Below are positions 10,372 through 18,725 of a stretch of 64,000 nucleotides of DNA, piece by piece. Both the position numbers and the translations under genes were made by a program. The notes beneath the pieces are model-generated. The model searched no databases. It saw only the letters and a program-made list of their open reading frames with translations, and was not told the DNA's origin. This DNA is from Aggregatibacter kilianii (GTDB lineage: Bacteria; Pseudomonadota; Gammaproteobacteria; Enterobacterales; Pasteurellaceae): NCBI RefSeq assembly GCF_003130255.1, contig NZ_NRCN01000001.1:1358501-1422500 (forward strand). Direction: 5' to 3'. Within the stretch, counting starts at the first letter, position 1. Each line of letters begins with the position of its first letter.

Positions 10372-11118
10372 ATGGCCGTTTTGGTGACTCGCCCTGATGA
10401 ACGCGGGCAACAGTTGGTGGATATGTTGGCAAAGGTCGGAGTGGTTGCTATCCATTTGCCGTTGTTTAATATTGAGGTCGGTGCGGAACTCAATGAATTT
10501 CCGAACAGATTTGCACAATTGAAAGCGGGTGATTATGTGTTCGCCGTCTCAAAAAGTGCGGTGGATTTTGCCGATAAGGCGTTAAAAAACACCGGCTTTG
10601 CGTGGCGTGATGATTTGCAATATTTCACCGTTGGGCAAAGCACGGCACAGCATTTTGCGGCGACGACAACCTTGGCGGTGCATTATCCTACAACCCAAGA
10701 AAACAGCGAGGGGCTGTTACAGCTTGCCGCAATGCAAAATTTACAAGGTAAAACAGTATTAATTTTACGCGGTAACGGTGGACGGGAGTTGTTCTCGGAG
10801 CAGGCGCAGAAACGTGGTGCCAACGTTGATATTGTCGAATGTTATCGACGGGAACCTATCGTTTATAATAGTGCGGAGCAAACCAGTCTTTGTAAGCGAG
10901 CGGGGATTCAAACCATTGTGGTCACCAGCGCGGAAATCCTTACACAATTAGTGGATTTTGTGCCGCAAAATGAACATAATTGGTTAAAAAGTTGTCAACT
11001 TATTACAGTGAGTGAACGAATTTCCCATTTGGCCCAAGCGTTAGGTTGGCAGAATGTGATGGTTTCACCTCGTGCGGATAATCAAACGTTACTACAAACT
11101 TTATTACAATGTCATTAA
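10372..11118 (+). CDS. hemD: Uroporphyrinogen-III synthase
   Basis: 248 residues from the ATG at 10372 (MAVLVTRPDERGQQLVDML). A TTG four codons upstream (10360) is in frame, but homologues begin with the short M-x-V/I-L-V-T-R-P strand, so I prefer the ATG. Cyclises hydroxymethylbilane with D-ring inversion to uroporphyrinogen III. HemD proteins are poorly conserved; the assignment rests on the N-terminal LVTRP motif, the GKTVLILRGNGGRELF region, the TSAEIL motif near the C-terminal domain, and its place directly after hemC and before hemX. Uptake sequence at 10554. Confidence 0.93.
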   Translation: MAVLVTRPDERGQQLVDMLAKVGVVAIHLPLFNIEVGAELNEFPNRFAQLKAGDYVFAVSKSAVDFADKALKNTGFAWRDDLQYFTVGQSTAQHFAATTTLAVHYPTTQENSEGLLQLAAMQNLQGKTVLILRGNGGRELFSEQAQKRGANVDIVECYRREPIVYNSAEQTSLCKRAGIQTIVVTSAEILTQLVDFVPQNEHNWLKSCQLITVSERISHLAQALGWQNVMVSPRADNQTLLQTLLQCH

Positions 11119-11148
11119 ACCAACATTTCTCTTTTATAGGTAATCAAT

Positions 11149-12552
11149 ATGGCTAATAAGAAATCGCATCATCCGAAAAATAACGCGGAAATTGAACACA
11201 AAATTGATGTCAATGAGGATCTTGATTTAGAGAAACAAGACGCGACAGAAAGTGAACGAGTTGAAATCAATGCAGAGGATAAAGTAGCAACCATGCAACA
11301 TGAAGAGAAAGCGAATATAAGGTCCTCAGAATCCGATGTTACACCGAAAGAAACCGTTATTGTGAAGAAAACCGGTTCGGCTTTGGGTTTGTTAGCCATT
11401 TTGATTGCCCTTGGATTAGGTGGTGCCGGTTATTATTTCGGACAACAACAAGTTGACGAAATGCAGCAAAAACTGACCGCACTTCAAACTCAACTTCAGC
11501 AAAAAAATGTGGTTGAGCCTATCGATATACCGAACTTTGATGCGGAAAAAAGCCAGCTGGCGAAGTTAGTCGAATCTTCTCAAGTGGCAAGCAACCAAAT
11601 CAGTGCTCTGAATCAAGAATTAGCCGCTAAACAACAGCATTTATCTGCACTGCAACAACAAGTTCAGCGTTTAGCCAACCAAAGCAAAGCTGAGCAACCG
11701 AATGATTGGTTGCTCACCGAAGCAGATTTCTTATTGAACAATGCATTGCGTAAATTGGTGTTGGATCACGATGTGGATACCAGCGTGTCATTATTAAAAG
11801 TTGCCGATGAAACCCTGTCTAAAGTGGCGTTGCCTGCGGTCGCGGCGGTGCGCAGTGCCATTCATACTGACTTAAAAAACTTGTTGTCGCTAAGTAATGT
11901 GGATCAAAATGCCATTATGCAACAGTTGTCTCAATTGGCTAATGATGTTGATGAATTGAATGTCCTCAATGTGAATTTTGATGAAGATCCAAATCGCGGC
12001 AAGCTCACGGATTCTTTAGATGATTGGAAAGAAAATGCGGAAAAAAGTGCGGTTTCTTTTTTAAATCATTTTATTCGTATTACGCCGAAAAAAGCCGATA
12101 GCAAAGCGTTATTGGCGCCGAATCAAGATATTTACTTACGGGAAAACATTCGTTTGCGTTTACAAATCGCCATTTTAGCCGTGCCTCGTCAGCAAGATGA
12201 TTTGTATAAGCAATCCTTGGAAACAGTGGCGTCTTGGATTCGTACCTATTTTGATACCAGCACGGAAGTGGCGCAAAACTTCCTGAAAAAACTGGATGAA
12301 TTGGCGGAGCAATCTATTTATGTGGATGTGCCGACACAATTAAGCAGTTTAAATGCCTTAGATAAGTTGTTAGATAAACAGCCACAAGAAATACAAAGAA
12401 TAACCCTTTCCACCGATAAAGATTTAGATCCGGAAAATGCTAAAGCGGTAGAAAATAAGGCTACAGAAGAGAAAGCCGAAGGTCATGCCGAGGCGAAGGG
12501 AAATGATCCCGGTGCAGAACCTGCCACCCCTAACCAAACCGAGCAACAATAG
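11149..12552 (+). CDS. hemX: HemX, membrane-anchored protein of the haem operon
   Basis: 467 residues. The first 75 or so are hydrophilic and highly charged. One transmembrane segment follows (about 77-98, ALGLLAILIALGLGGAGYYF), then a coiled coil rich in Q and L (about 100-180), then the conserved HemX domain (about 180-410). An acidic low-complexity tail closes it. The N-terminus is cytoplasmic by charge, placing the bulk in the periplasm. HemX is often annotated as a uroporphyrinogen C-methyltransferase, but the SAM-methylase motifs of CysG/CobA are not visible, so I would not assign that activity. Operon position between hemD and hemY is the enteric arrangement. Confidence 0.9.
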   Translation: MANKKSHHPKNNAEIEHKIDVNEDLDLEKQDATESERVEINAEDKVATMQHEEKANIRSSESDVTPKETVIVKKTGSALGLLAILIALGLGGAGYYFGQQQVDEMQQKLTALQTQLQQKNVVEPIDIPNFDAEKSQLAKLVESSQVASNQISALNQELAAKQQHLSALQQQVQRLANQSKAEQPNDWLLTEADFLLNNALRKLVLDHDVDTSVSLLKVADETLSKVALPAVAAVRSAIHTDLKNLLSLSNVDQNAIMQQLSQLANDVDELNVLNVNFDEDPNRGKLTDSLDDWKENAEKSAVSFLNHFIRITPKKADSKALLAPNQDIYLRENIRLRLQIAILAVPRQQDDLYKQSLETVASWIRTYFDTSTEVAQNFLKKLDELAEQSIYVDVPTQLSSLNALDKLLDKQPQEIQRITLSTDKDLDPENAKAVENKATEEKAEGHAEAKGNDPGAEPATPNQTEQQ

Positions 12553-12564
12553 GAGAAATAGACC

Positions 12565-13839
12565 ATGATTAGAGTGCTATTTTTAATGTTGTTATTGTTG
12601 GCGGGGTTAATTGCCGGGCCGTATTTATCAGGCAAACAAGGTTATGTTCGCATTGAAACTGCCAATAACATTGTCGAGATGTCTCTCACAACCTTAGTGA
12701 TTTTCTTCGTCGTTTCAATGGCGGTAGTGTATAGCATTGAGGCAGCCATCAGTCGTTTTTGCCGCCTAAGTAATAATACTTACAGTTGGTTCTCCCGCCG
12801 CAAGCGGGTGAAAGCGCAGAAACAAACCTTGGAAGGTTTAATGCGCATGGATGAAGGCGATTATTCCAAAGCGGAAAAACTCATTGGCAAGAATGCCAAA
12901 CATTCCGATGAGCCGGTGTTGAACTTCATTAAAGCCGCTGAGGCGGCGCAACAGCGCGGTGATGAGTTCAGTGCCAACCGTTATTTGATTCAAGCCACGG
13001 AAATCGCCGGCACAGACAGTCTGATTTTAGAAATTGCCCGCACCCGTATTTTGTTGCAACAAAATAAATTACCAGCCGCCCGTAGCTCAGTAGATAGTCT
13101 GTTGATTATGGCCGGTCGTAACAAAGAAGTGTTGAAGCTTGCAGTGGATATTTATTTGAAATCAAAAGCCTATCAGGCCTTGGATAATATTCTTGAACAA
13201 GTGGAAAAATCCGGTTTGTATTCCGCCGAAGAGTTTGAAACGTTGCAACGTCAGGTGGAAGATGGTTTGTTAGATGAAAAAATGAATGAGGACGGTGTGG
13301 ACGGTTTATTGGATTGGTGGGATGAACAACCACGCAAACGTCGCAACGATTCTTATGTCAAACTCGGGTTAATTCGTCGTCTAATTGATGCCAATGATCA
13401 TGAATCGGCCTATGAATTAACGTTGGAATTAGTGAAAAAATTGGATGATGACGACAACAGTCCGTTAGCTCAAGAGTTATTCAAGCAAATTGGCCGTTTG
13501 CAACCGGAAGACAATAGCAAATTGGTGAAAGTGGTTAACAAATGGGCAAAAAATGCCAACCTGACGGCACAATGCCTCGCCAATCGTGCATTGGGGTATT
13601 TGTATGTGCGTAACAATGATTTTGCCAAAGCGGATGAAGTATTTAAAAACCTGATTGCTAATAAAGACCAATTAGAGCCGAATGACATCACTATGGCTTC
13701 TTATGTATTTGAGCAAATGGGTGATAAAGCGGCGGCGCAACAATTACGTGAAGAAGGTTTAAAGTCTGCCATGTCGATGCCTAATTTGACAACGGAAGAA
13801 ACACCTGAAAAACCGACCACACTTTTAGCACAAAAATAA
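12565..13839 (+). CDS. hemY: HemY, TPR protein of the haem operon
   Basis: 424 residues. Two hydrophobic segments at the N-terminus (about 1-20 and 42-64) anchor a cytoplasmic domain made of TPR-like helices (for example [40 protein letters not shown]). This is the enteric HemY family, not the unrelated protoporphyrinogen oxidase of the same name. Its biochemical role is unsettled; association with haem synthesis comes mainly from the operon. Starts 12 bases after hemX, with AGGAG-like bases in between. Last gene of the operon; a bidirectional terminator follows. Confidence 0.9.
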   Translation: MIRVLFLMLLLLAGLIAGPYLSGKQGYVRIETANNIVEMSLTTLVIFFVVSMAVVYSIEAAISRFCRLSNNTYSWFSRRKRVKAQKQTLEGLMRMDEGDYSKAEKLIGKNAKHSDEPVLNFIKAAEAAQQRGDEFSANRYLIQATEIAGTDSLILEIARTRILLQQNKLPAARSSVDSLLIMAGRNKEVLKLAVDIYLKSKAYQALDNILEQVEKSGLYSAEEFETLQRQVEDGLLDEKMNEDGVDGLLDWWDEQPRKRRNDSYVKLGLIRRLIDANDHESAYELTLELVKKLDDDDNSPLAQELFKQIGRLQPEDNSKLVKVVNKWAKNANLTAQCLANRALGYLYVRNNDFAKADEVFKNLIANKDQLEPNDITMASYVFEQMGDKAAAQQLREEGLKSAMSMPNLTTEETPEKPTTLLAQK

Positions 13840-13856
13840 CCTTTCCTTAAAAAGCA

Positions 13857-13882
13857 AAATGCCCTGATTGTTCAGGGCATTT
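13857..13882. terminator. Bidirectional terminator between hemY and yhhQ
   Basis: Perfect 11-bp stem AAATGCCCTGA / TCAGGGCATTT with a TTGT loop, between two convergent genes. Confidence 0.8.
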
Positions 13883-13891
13883 GTTTATCCG

Positions 13892-14626
13892 TTAGATTTG
13901 TTGATTTTGTGGCAACTCTAGCTCTGTTTGCATGGACGCCGTCAGCGCTTTAATTTTACGGAGTATTATGTTTAGTACTACACCGTAAGCCGGCACGAAT
14001 AATAATAAGCCGATAAAGAGTTTGAACAGGTAATCCACAAAACCGATTTCCATCCAATGTTCCGCCATAAATGGGTCGCTGCTGGCATAGAATGCAATGG
14101 CGAAGAACAAGTAGGTATCCGCCATTGAACCGAATACCATGGAGCTGGTTGGTGCAATCCACCAAGTTTTCAATTGGCGTAAGCGGTTAAACACCAACAC
14201 ATCCAATAACTGACCAAATACATAAGCGCAGAAGCTTGCTAGGGCAATACGGAAAACAAACAAGTTAAACTCACTTAATACGGATAGTCCCTGATATTGG
14301 CTATCGGAAAAAAGAGTGGAAACCAAGTAGCTGATAATTAACGCGGGAATCATGACAATAAAAATAATCCAACGCGCTTCTTTCGCACCGAACACCCGCA
14401 CGGTTAAATCTGTGGCTAAGAAGATAAACGGGAAAGTAAGTGTTCCCCAGGTGCTGTGAAACATGAAGTCTTCCTGCGCACCGAATAGTGTCAGTGGTAC
14501 ATGAACTTCAAAAGGAATTTGCACGAAATAGTTGCTGGCAGCAATGATAAAAATGTGAAAGAAACTGAGCAGAACTAACGCTCGACGTTTTTGTTGATCA
14601 TTAAAGATCGAAAATGAGTGTGTCAT
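13892..14626 (-). CDS. yhhQ: Queuosine precursor transporter YhhQ (DUF165/QPTR family)
   Basis: 244 residues with about six hydrophobic segments: about 17-37, 62-80, 85-105, 127-147, 168-185 and 205-226. Characteristic of the COG1738 family are the motifs FPFIFLATDLTVRVFGAKEAR and MVFGSMADTYLFFAIAF. E. coli YhhQ takes up 7-cyano- and 7-aminomethyl-7-deazaguanine for tRNA queuosine modification. A preQ1-I riboswitch in its leader (14635-14668) independently supports the substrate class. Monocistronic: convergent with hemY, and transcribed away from the receptor gene on the other side. Confidence 0.92.
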   Translation of the reverse strand: MTHSFSIFNDQQKRRALVLLSFFHIFIIAASNYFVQIPFEVHVPLTLFGAQEDFMFHSTWGTLTFPFIFLATDLTVRVFGAKEARWIIFIVMIPALIISYLVSTLFSDSQYQGLSVLSEFNLFVFRIALASFCAYVFGQLLDVLVFNRLRQLKTWWIAPTSSMVFGSMADTYLFFAIAFYASSDPFMAEHWMEIGFVDYLFKLFIGLLLFVPAYGVVLNIILRKIKALTASMQTELELPQNQQI

Positions 14627-14634
14627 TTGTTTTA

Positions 14635-14668
14635 CCTTTTTAGTTTAAATTGGGGTTAGGGAACCCAG
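14635..14668 (-). promoter_or_regulatory. preQ1-I riboswitch of yhhQ
   Basis: On the minus strand the 34 bases read CTGGG, TTCCCTA, ACCCCAATTTAAACTAA, AAAGG. This matches the class I preQ1 aptamer layout: short P1 stem (GGG/CCC), a pyrimidine-rich loop, then an A-rich strand ending in a Shine-Dalgarno. The final AAGG is the ribosome-binding site, 8 bases before the yhhQ ATG, so ligand-dependent pseudoknot pairing with the CCCT loop would hide it. This is translational control like the Thermoanaerobacter example. Assignment is by eye. Confidence 0.85.
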
Positions 14669-14830
14669 TGAATATGTGATTCTGCAAAAATGCAGGGCGC
14701 AAATGATACTGCATCAAGAAAATAATTCAACTGAAAATAATATGACTGTCGGATTGGTGATATGAAAAAATGTTCTAAAATCGAAAATATGCCTCTCTTC
14801 AAAGATCGTATCTTTTTTTATATTATAAAA

Positions 14831-14849
14831 GAGAATTATTACTAATACC
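14831..14849 (+). promoter_or_regulatory. Possible Fur box before the TonB-dependent receptor
   Basis: GAGAATTATTACTAATACC matches 12 of 19 positions of the Fur consensus (GATAATGATAATCATTATC) and lies 15 bases before the chosen start. AT-rich DNA gives such matches easily, so the call is weak and rests partly on gene function. Confidence 0.4.
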
Positions 14850-14864
14850 AAAATGGGTCTTTTT

Positions 14865-16952
14865 ATGAAATCGTATATGAAATTTTCTCCAATTAGTCTT
14901 GCTATCTTTTCTGCTTTCTCGACTCAAGTCTTAGCTGAAGAAACGAATAGTGAAACGTTAGCACCAATCGTTGTCACGGCAGCCGGTACATCCCAAGATT
15001 TAAAAGATGCTCCTGCCAGTATCAGTATAGTCAATCAGGAACAGCTTAAACAGCACCCGGCTAATCGTTTGGAAGAGGCGCTACAAGATATTCCGGGTGT
15101 AAATGTTAGCGGTAGTAATGTGAATAAATCGGATATTTCTATTCGTGGTTTACCGGCTGATTACACATTGATTATGGTGGATGGTCGCCGCCAGAATACC
15201 CGTGAGTCCCGTCCAAATGGTAATGGTGGTTTTGAAGGCGCGTTCATTCCGCCGCTGAATGCGATTGAGCGTATTGAGGTGGTGCGCGGACCGATGTCTT
15301 CTCTGTATGGTTCTGATGCGATGGGCGGCGTCGTCAACATTATTACTAAAAATGTCACCAAAGCGTGGACAGGCTCTGCTTCTGTCGGTTTTACCGCACA
15401 TGGTAAGAGCACTTTTGGTAATGGACATCATGGTAATTTCTTTGTCTCAGGTCCATTAGTTCAAGATAAGTTAGGTCTTCAAGTTTATGGCGGTGCAGAC
15501 TATCGCCCTGAAGATGATATTATCGGTGGTTCTAACCGTAATAAAAATCGTAATATCAATGCCAAACTTTCCTTTACTCCAACAGATAAACAAACTTTTA
15601 TTTTAGAGGGTGGTCGCCATCTATTAGAAAAATATGAAACTCCGGGAAAATCCTTAGCCCTTACCACAACTCGTGGTACCAGTGTGGCTCAAAATAAACC
15701 GAGCTCAACTCGTGCCAGCAGAAATCATTGGTCTTTGACTCATCAGGCCGATTGGGATGTGATGAGTTCGGAATTGAGCTTATATCAAGAAAAAGCAAAA
15801 CGTGAAGTGACCACGAATGGGGTGATGGATTCTCGTAAACCTGAAATTACTAATACCGTATTTGATGCGAAGTTCATGTTACCTGTGGCAAATCACTTTT
15901 TTGTGTTTGGCGGGCAATATCAAAATGCAAAATTGGAAGATGATTCCGTTATCAAAGTAAACCGAGTGACAAGAACGGTGAATGGAAGAACGCAAACCCG
16001 TTCGGTACCGGTTTATCAAAATACAGAAAATAAAGTTCATCAGTATGCGTTTTTCGTTGAAGATGAAATTAATTTCTCGGATAAATTCCTATTAACATTG
16101 GGTACTCGTTTAGATCATCATCAGAAATTTGGTGCGCATTGGAACCCAAGAGCCTACGCTGTTTATCATATTAATGATAACTTTAGTGTAAAAGGGGGAA
16201 TTGCTAAGGCTTTCCGCGCGCCAAGTATTCGTGAATTAAGCGAAAGTTATGTCACTGCCACAGAAGCGGGTGCCGGTGTGATTTACGGTAATCCAAACTT
16301 AAAACCGGAAACCAGCGTAAACGAAGAGATTAGTGTTGTTTATCATCACGATAGCGGCGCCAATGCGACGGTAACCTTGTTTAATACGGATTTTAAGAAT
16401 AAACTCACCAGCCATTACACCGGAAATCCGGAGGATCCGCTTACCGGCGCAAAACTTTATGAATACAGCAATGTCGGTCGAGCCAATATTAAAGGTGTCG
16501 AGGTAAGTTCCCACATTCCGTTTAATGAGCATTGGAACGTCGATTTATCTTATACATATCAGCACTCAAAACGTAAATCTGATGAAGACATTTCGGCTTC
16601 AGGCGTGAGTTTAAGAGGATTGCCATTAGATAATACGCCTAAGCATGCAGCCAGCGGAAAACTTAATTGGATGGTGAATGATAGCTTAAGCGCCTATACC
16701 CGAGTTGCTTATAAAGGCAAACAAATTTGGGCAAATCCGCGTAATGGAGACAGTCGAAACGCTTATCGTACCCGTGGTGGATATACAACGGTAGATTTTG
16801 GTACAACTTACAAATTTAATCCAAATGTCTCCCTTAACTTTGCGGTATTAAATATTGGTAATGAAATTGGCGAGCGTGTGGATACCAACGGCGGAAGTTG
16901 GACGGTAGAAGATGGTCGTCGTTTCTGGACAAATCTTAATATTACATTCTAA
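14865..16952 (+). CDS. TonB-dependent outer-membrane receptor, CirA/IrgA-like (catecholate siderophore type)
   Basis: 695 residues from the ATG at 14865, preceded by GGG at 7 bases; an in-frame ATG at 14853 is the alternative. Signal peptide about 1-24, cleaved after V-L-A. The TonB box is LAPIVVTAA just after it. The plug domain (about 30-145) carries the motifs DAPASISIVNQEQL, DISIRGLPADYTLIMVDGRR and RIEVVRGPMSSLYGSDAMGG, strongly resembling Cir/IrgA catecholate receptors. A 22-stranded barrel follows, with FRAPSIRELSE and a C-terminal aromatic residue (WTNLNITF). Energised by TonB-ExbB-ExbD, encoded here at 39953-41672. The exact ligand cannot be read from sequence. Confidence 0.9.
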   Translation: MKSYMKFSPISLAIFSAFSTQVLAEETNSETLAPIVVTAAGTSQDLKDAPASISIVNQEQLKQHPANRLEEALQDIPGVNVSGSNVNKSDISIRGLPADYTLIMVDGRRQNTRESRPNGNGGFEGAFIPPLNAIERIEVVRGPMSSLYGSDAMGGVVNIITKNVTKAWTGSASVGFTAHGKSTFGNGHHGNFFVSGPLVQDKLGLQVYGGADYRPEDDIIGGSNRNKNRNINAKLSFTPTDKQTFILEGGRHLLEKYETPGKSLALTTTRGTSVAQNKPSSTRASRNHWSLTHQADWDVMSSELSLYQEKAKREVTTNGVMDSRKPEITNTVFDAKFMLPVANHFFVFGGQYQNAKLEDDSVIKVNRVTRTVNGRTQTRSVPVYQNTENKVHQYAFFVEDEINFSDKFLLTLGTRLDHHQKFGAHWNPRAYAVYHINDNFSVKGGIAKAFRAPSIRELSESYVTATEAGAGVIYGNPNLKPETSVNEEISVVYHHDSGANATVTLFNTDFKNKLTSHYTGNPEDPLTGAKLYEYSNVGRANIKGVEVSSHIPFNEHWNVDLSYTYQHSKRKSDEDISASGVSLRGLPLDNTPKHAASGKLNWMVNDSLSAYTRVAYKGKQIWANPRNGDSRNAYRTRGGYTTVDFGTTYKFNPNVSLNFAVLNIGNEIGERVDTNGGSWTVEDGRRFWTNLNITF

Positions 16953-16967
16953 TCCTGCAAAAATAAG

Positions 16968-16995
16968 ACACATTTAATTTTTTGGATGTGTTTTT
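16968..16995 (+). terminator. Terminator after the receptor gene
   Basis: Stem ACACAT (16968-16973) / ATGTGT (16986-16991) followed by TTTTT. A second inverted repeat, AGTGCGGTCA / TGATCGCACT (17010-17033, one G-T pair) with a T run, lies 20 bases further and may back it up. Confidence 0.6.
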
Positions 16996-17050
16996 ATTCC
17001 AACTTCAACAGTGCGGTCAAAATTGATCGCACTTTTTTTATTCCTTTCTT

Positions 17051-17084
17051 TTATAAAATTCCTTTCAAATCATAGGGATATTTT
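17051..17084 (+). repeat. Upstream direct repeat, copy 1 (before ECF sigma gene)
   Basis: TTATAAA, seven variable bases, then TCAAATCATAGGGATATTTT. Paired with copy 2 at 17198-17231; the two agree at 27 of 34 positions, and at 18 of 20 in the right half. Confidence 0.6.
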
Positions 17085-17197
17085 TTGGGGTTTTATGTCT
17101 CTTCTAAAAAATTAAAATTTTTTGTAAGAAATTTAGGCATTGTTCCGTCTAATGGGCATATCCAAAGTTTTGGGTTTGTGATAATTCTTATAAACTT

Positions 17198-17231
17198 TAA
17201 CTCAAATCATAGAGTTATTTTGATTTCGTGC
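17198..17231 (+). repeat. Upstream direct repeat, copy 2 (before ECF sigma gene)
   Basis: TTATAAA, seven variable bases, then TCAAATCATAGAGTTATTTT. Same internal spacing as copy 1. Ends 77 bases before the sigma-factor start, so it could be part of an operator or promoter for that gene. Confidence 0.6.
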
Positions 17232-17308
17232 TATTGCATCATTTATTTGCCTAATACTTAACGCTATGATAGCCGCATTATTTGTGTCGCATAAAATGGA
17301 CTTATACC

Positions 17309-17893
17309 ATGCAATTCTCTTTTAAAAATATTTCATCGCAGCAAATACAAACTATCCGACAACAAATGTTAAAGTTTGCCGTATTACAACTGCGCGATGA
17401 AGATTTAGCCGAAGATGTGGTTCAGGAAGCCTTAACCAAGGCTTATCAACACGCCGATTCGTTCAAAGGTGCCGCGGCATTAAAAACCTGGTTTTTTGCT
17501 ATTTTAAAGAATCAAATTATTGATTTGATTAATTATCGACGTCGTACGCTAACTGTGTCGGAAGTATATGATGGTGATGAAGATGAGGATCCAAATGTGT
17601 TTTTTGATCAGACCGGTCATTGGGATCGTAATAATTTTCTGCCAACAACGTGGCAAGAGCCGTCTGAGCAGCTGTACAAAAAAGAATTTTGGATAATTTT
17701 TGAAGCCTGTTTGGAACATTTGCCTGCTCAGCAAGCCCGTGTATTTATGATGCGTGAATATTTTGAAATGAAAAGTGAACAAATTTGCCAAGAGTGCGAT
17801 TTATCTACGTCAAATTTACATGTGTTATTATATCGCGCCCGTTTACAGTTGCAAGCCTGTTTAACCCGTAATTGGTTTGATAATAAGAAATAA
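17309..17893 (+). CDS. ECF-type RNA polymerase sigma factor
   Basis: 194 residues from the ATG at 17309; the frame is open from a TTG at 17282, but that extension looks unlikely. Region 2 (about 15-85) includes DLAEDVVQEALTKAYQHADS and the -10 recognition/core-binding helix ALKTWFFAILKNQIIDLINY. Region 4 (about 130-190) holds LPAQQARVFMMREYFEMKSE and the recognition helix DLSTSNLHVLLYRARLQL. A 40-residue acidic linker separates them. Similar to the small sigma factor of Haemophilus (HI1459) and to Neisseria SigE, which controls methionine sulfoxide reductase. The next gene is a zinc anti-sigma, starting 10 bases after the stop. Confidence 0.88.
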   Translation: MQFSFKNISSQQIQTIRQQMLKFAVLQLRDEDLAEDVVQEALTKAYQHADSFKGAAALKTWFFAILKNQIIDLINYRRRTLTVSEVYDGDEDEDPNVFFDQTGHWDRNNFLPTTWQEPSEQLYKKEFWIIFEACLEHLPAQQARVFMMREYFEMKSEQICQECDLSTSNLHVLLYRARLQLQACLTRNWFDNKK

Positions 17894-17903
17894 GGTGGGA
17901 ATC

Positions 17904-18092
17904 ATGAAATGTCAAAATGTCACCAAATTAATCTCGGAAAACCAAGAAAAGCCGCTTTCATTGCTCAAAAACAGTCAGGTTTATATGCACTTGGCGATTT
18001 GTCCGTATTGTCGAGCCTTTGCCCGAAACTGTAAAAAAATGCATAAAATGATGCAGGATTTTTCAGCACAGGAAGAGGGGAAGGAGAGCTAG
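17904..18092 (+). CDS. Short zinc-finger anti-sigma factor (ZAS-like)
   Basis: 62 residues from the ATG at 17904, preceded by AAGGTGGGA; a longer frame from 17877 overlaps the sigma gene and is less likely. The protein has MKCQNVTKLISENQEKPLSL at the N-terminus and a H-x3-C-x2-C motif (HLAICPYC, about residues 37-44), the signature of zinc-dependent anti-sigma domains. There is no transmembrane segment, so it would act in the cytoplasm and could sense thiol oxidation directly. Position immediately after the sigma gene supports the pairing. Inference: resembles MseR of Neisseria in size and context. Confidence 0.8.
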   Translation: MKCQNVTKLISENQEKPLSLLKNSQVYMHLAICPYCRAFARNCKKMHKMMQDFSAQEEGKES

Positions 18093-18097
18093 TCAAG

Positions 18098-18129
18098 AAA
18101 AAGTGCGGTGGATTTTGACCGCACTTTTT
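18098..18129. terminator. Paired uptake sequences forming a bidirectional terminator
   Basis: Perfect 12-bp stem AAAAAGTGCGGT / ACCGCACTTTTT, loop of 8, between the convergent anti-sigma and greB genes. Each arm is an exact uptake sequence. Confidence 0.85.
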
Positions 18130-18132
18130 ATT

Positions 18133-18612
18133 TCAGACCTTTTCATACCAAATGCGATTCACATACAGCTGAATTTTGCCGGAAGGTGTTTCTACGGTAA
18201 TTTCGTCGTCTTCCTCTTTGCCAATTAAAGCTCGTGCTACCGGAGAATCAATTGAAATCCAATTCTTTGCCGGGTCAAACTCATCGCAACCGACCAGCCG
18301 ATATTGTTTGACTTCGCCGTCTTCGTTTTCCAGCTCTACCCAAGCGCCGAAAAAGATTTTACCTTCTTGCTTTGGTGAATAATCCACGATTTGCAAGACT
18401 TCCAAACGCTTGGTGAGAAAACGCACACGACGATCGATTTCGCGTAAGCGACGTTTGCCGTAAATATATTCTGCATTTTCACTGCGGTCGCCTAATGCCG
18501 CCGCGTCAGATACCGCTTGCGTTACCTTAGGGCGTTCTTCTTTCCACAAAAATTTTAATTCTTGGTCAAGTACGTTCCAGCCTTGACGGGTGATGTAATT
18601 TGATTTTGCCAT
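18133..18612 (-). CDS. greB: Transcription elongation factor GreB
   Basis: 159 residues from the ATG at 18612, with GAGGAA before it; the frame stays open to 18678 but the extension is not GreB-like. The N-terminal coiled-coil hairpin (about 1-75) contains the acidic tip SDAAALGDRSENAEYIYGKR, whose conserved D and E reach the polymerase active site. The C-terminal FKBP-like domain (about 80-159) has the SPVARALIGKEEDDEI motif. Reads as GreB rather than GreA from YIYGKRRLREIDRRVRFL. It stimulates cleavage of backtracked RNA in stalled RNA polymerase. Confidence 0.95.
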   Translation of the reverse strand: MAKSNYITRQGWNVLDQELKFLWKEERPKVTQAVSDAAALGDRSENAEYIYGKRRLREIDRRVRFLTKRLEVLQIVDYSPKQEGKIFFGAWVELENEDGEVKQYRLVGCDEFDPAKNWISIDSPVARALIGKEEDDEITVETPSGKIQLYVNRIWYEKV

Positions 18613-18725
18613 GTTAAATTCCTCAAGTGCCACAAAATTATACCGAAAAAGGAACAAACATTTGAGCCTCTCGTCCAAAAACAGTATTCTATGTCCGTTT
18701 TTTTCACCACTAAGAAGTACACAGA

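Larger units (their letters stand above)
16953..17308. other. Intergenic region before the ECF sigma gene
   Basis: 356 bases. Contains two terminator-like hairpins near its left end and a pair of imperfect 34-base direct repeats (17051-17084, 17198-17231). No open reading frame of note. Confidence 0.6.

Noticed and set aside
11149-12552. HemX as an active uroporphyrinogen-III C-methyltransferase
   Set aside because: The common annotation is not supported: no SAM-methylase motifs, only an anchor, coiled coil and HemX domain.
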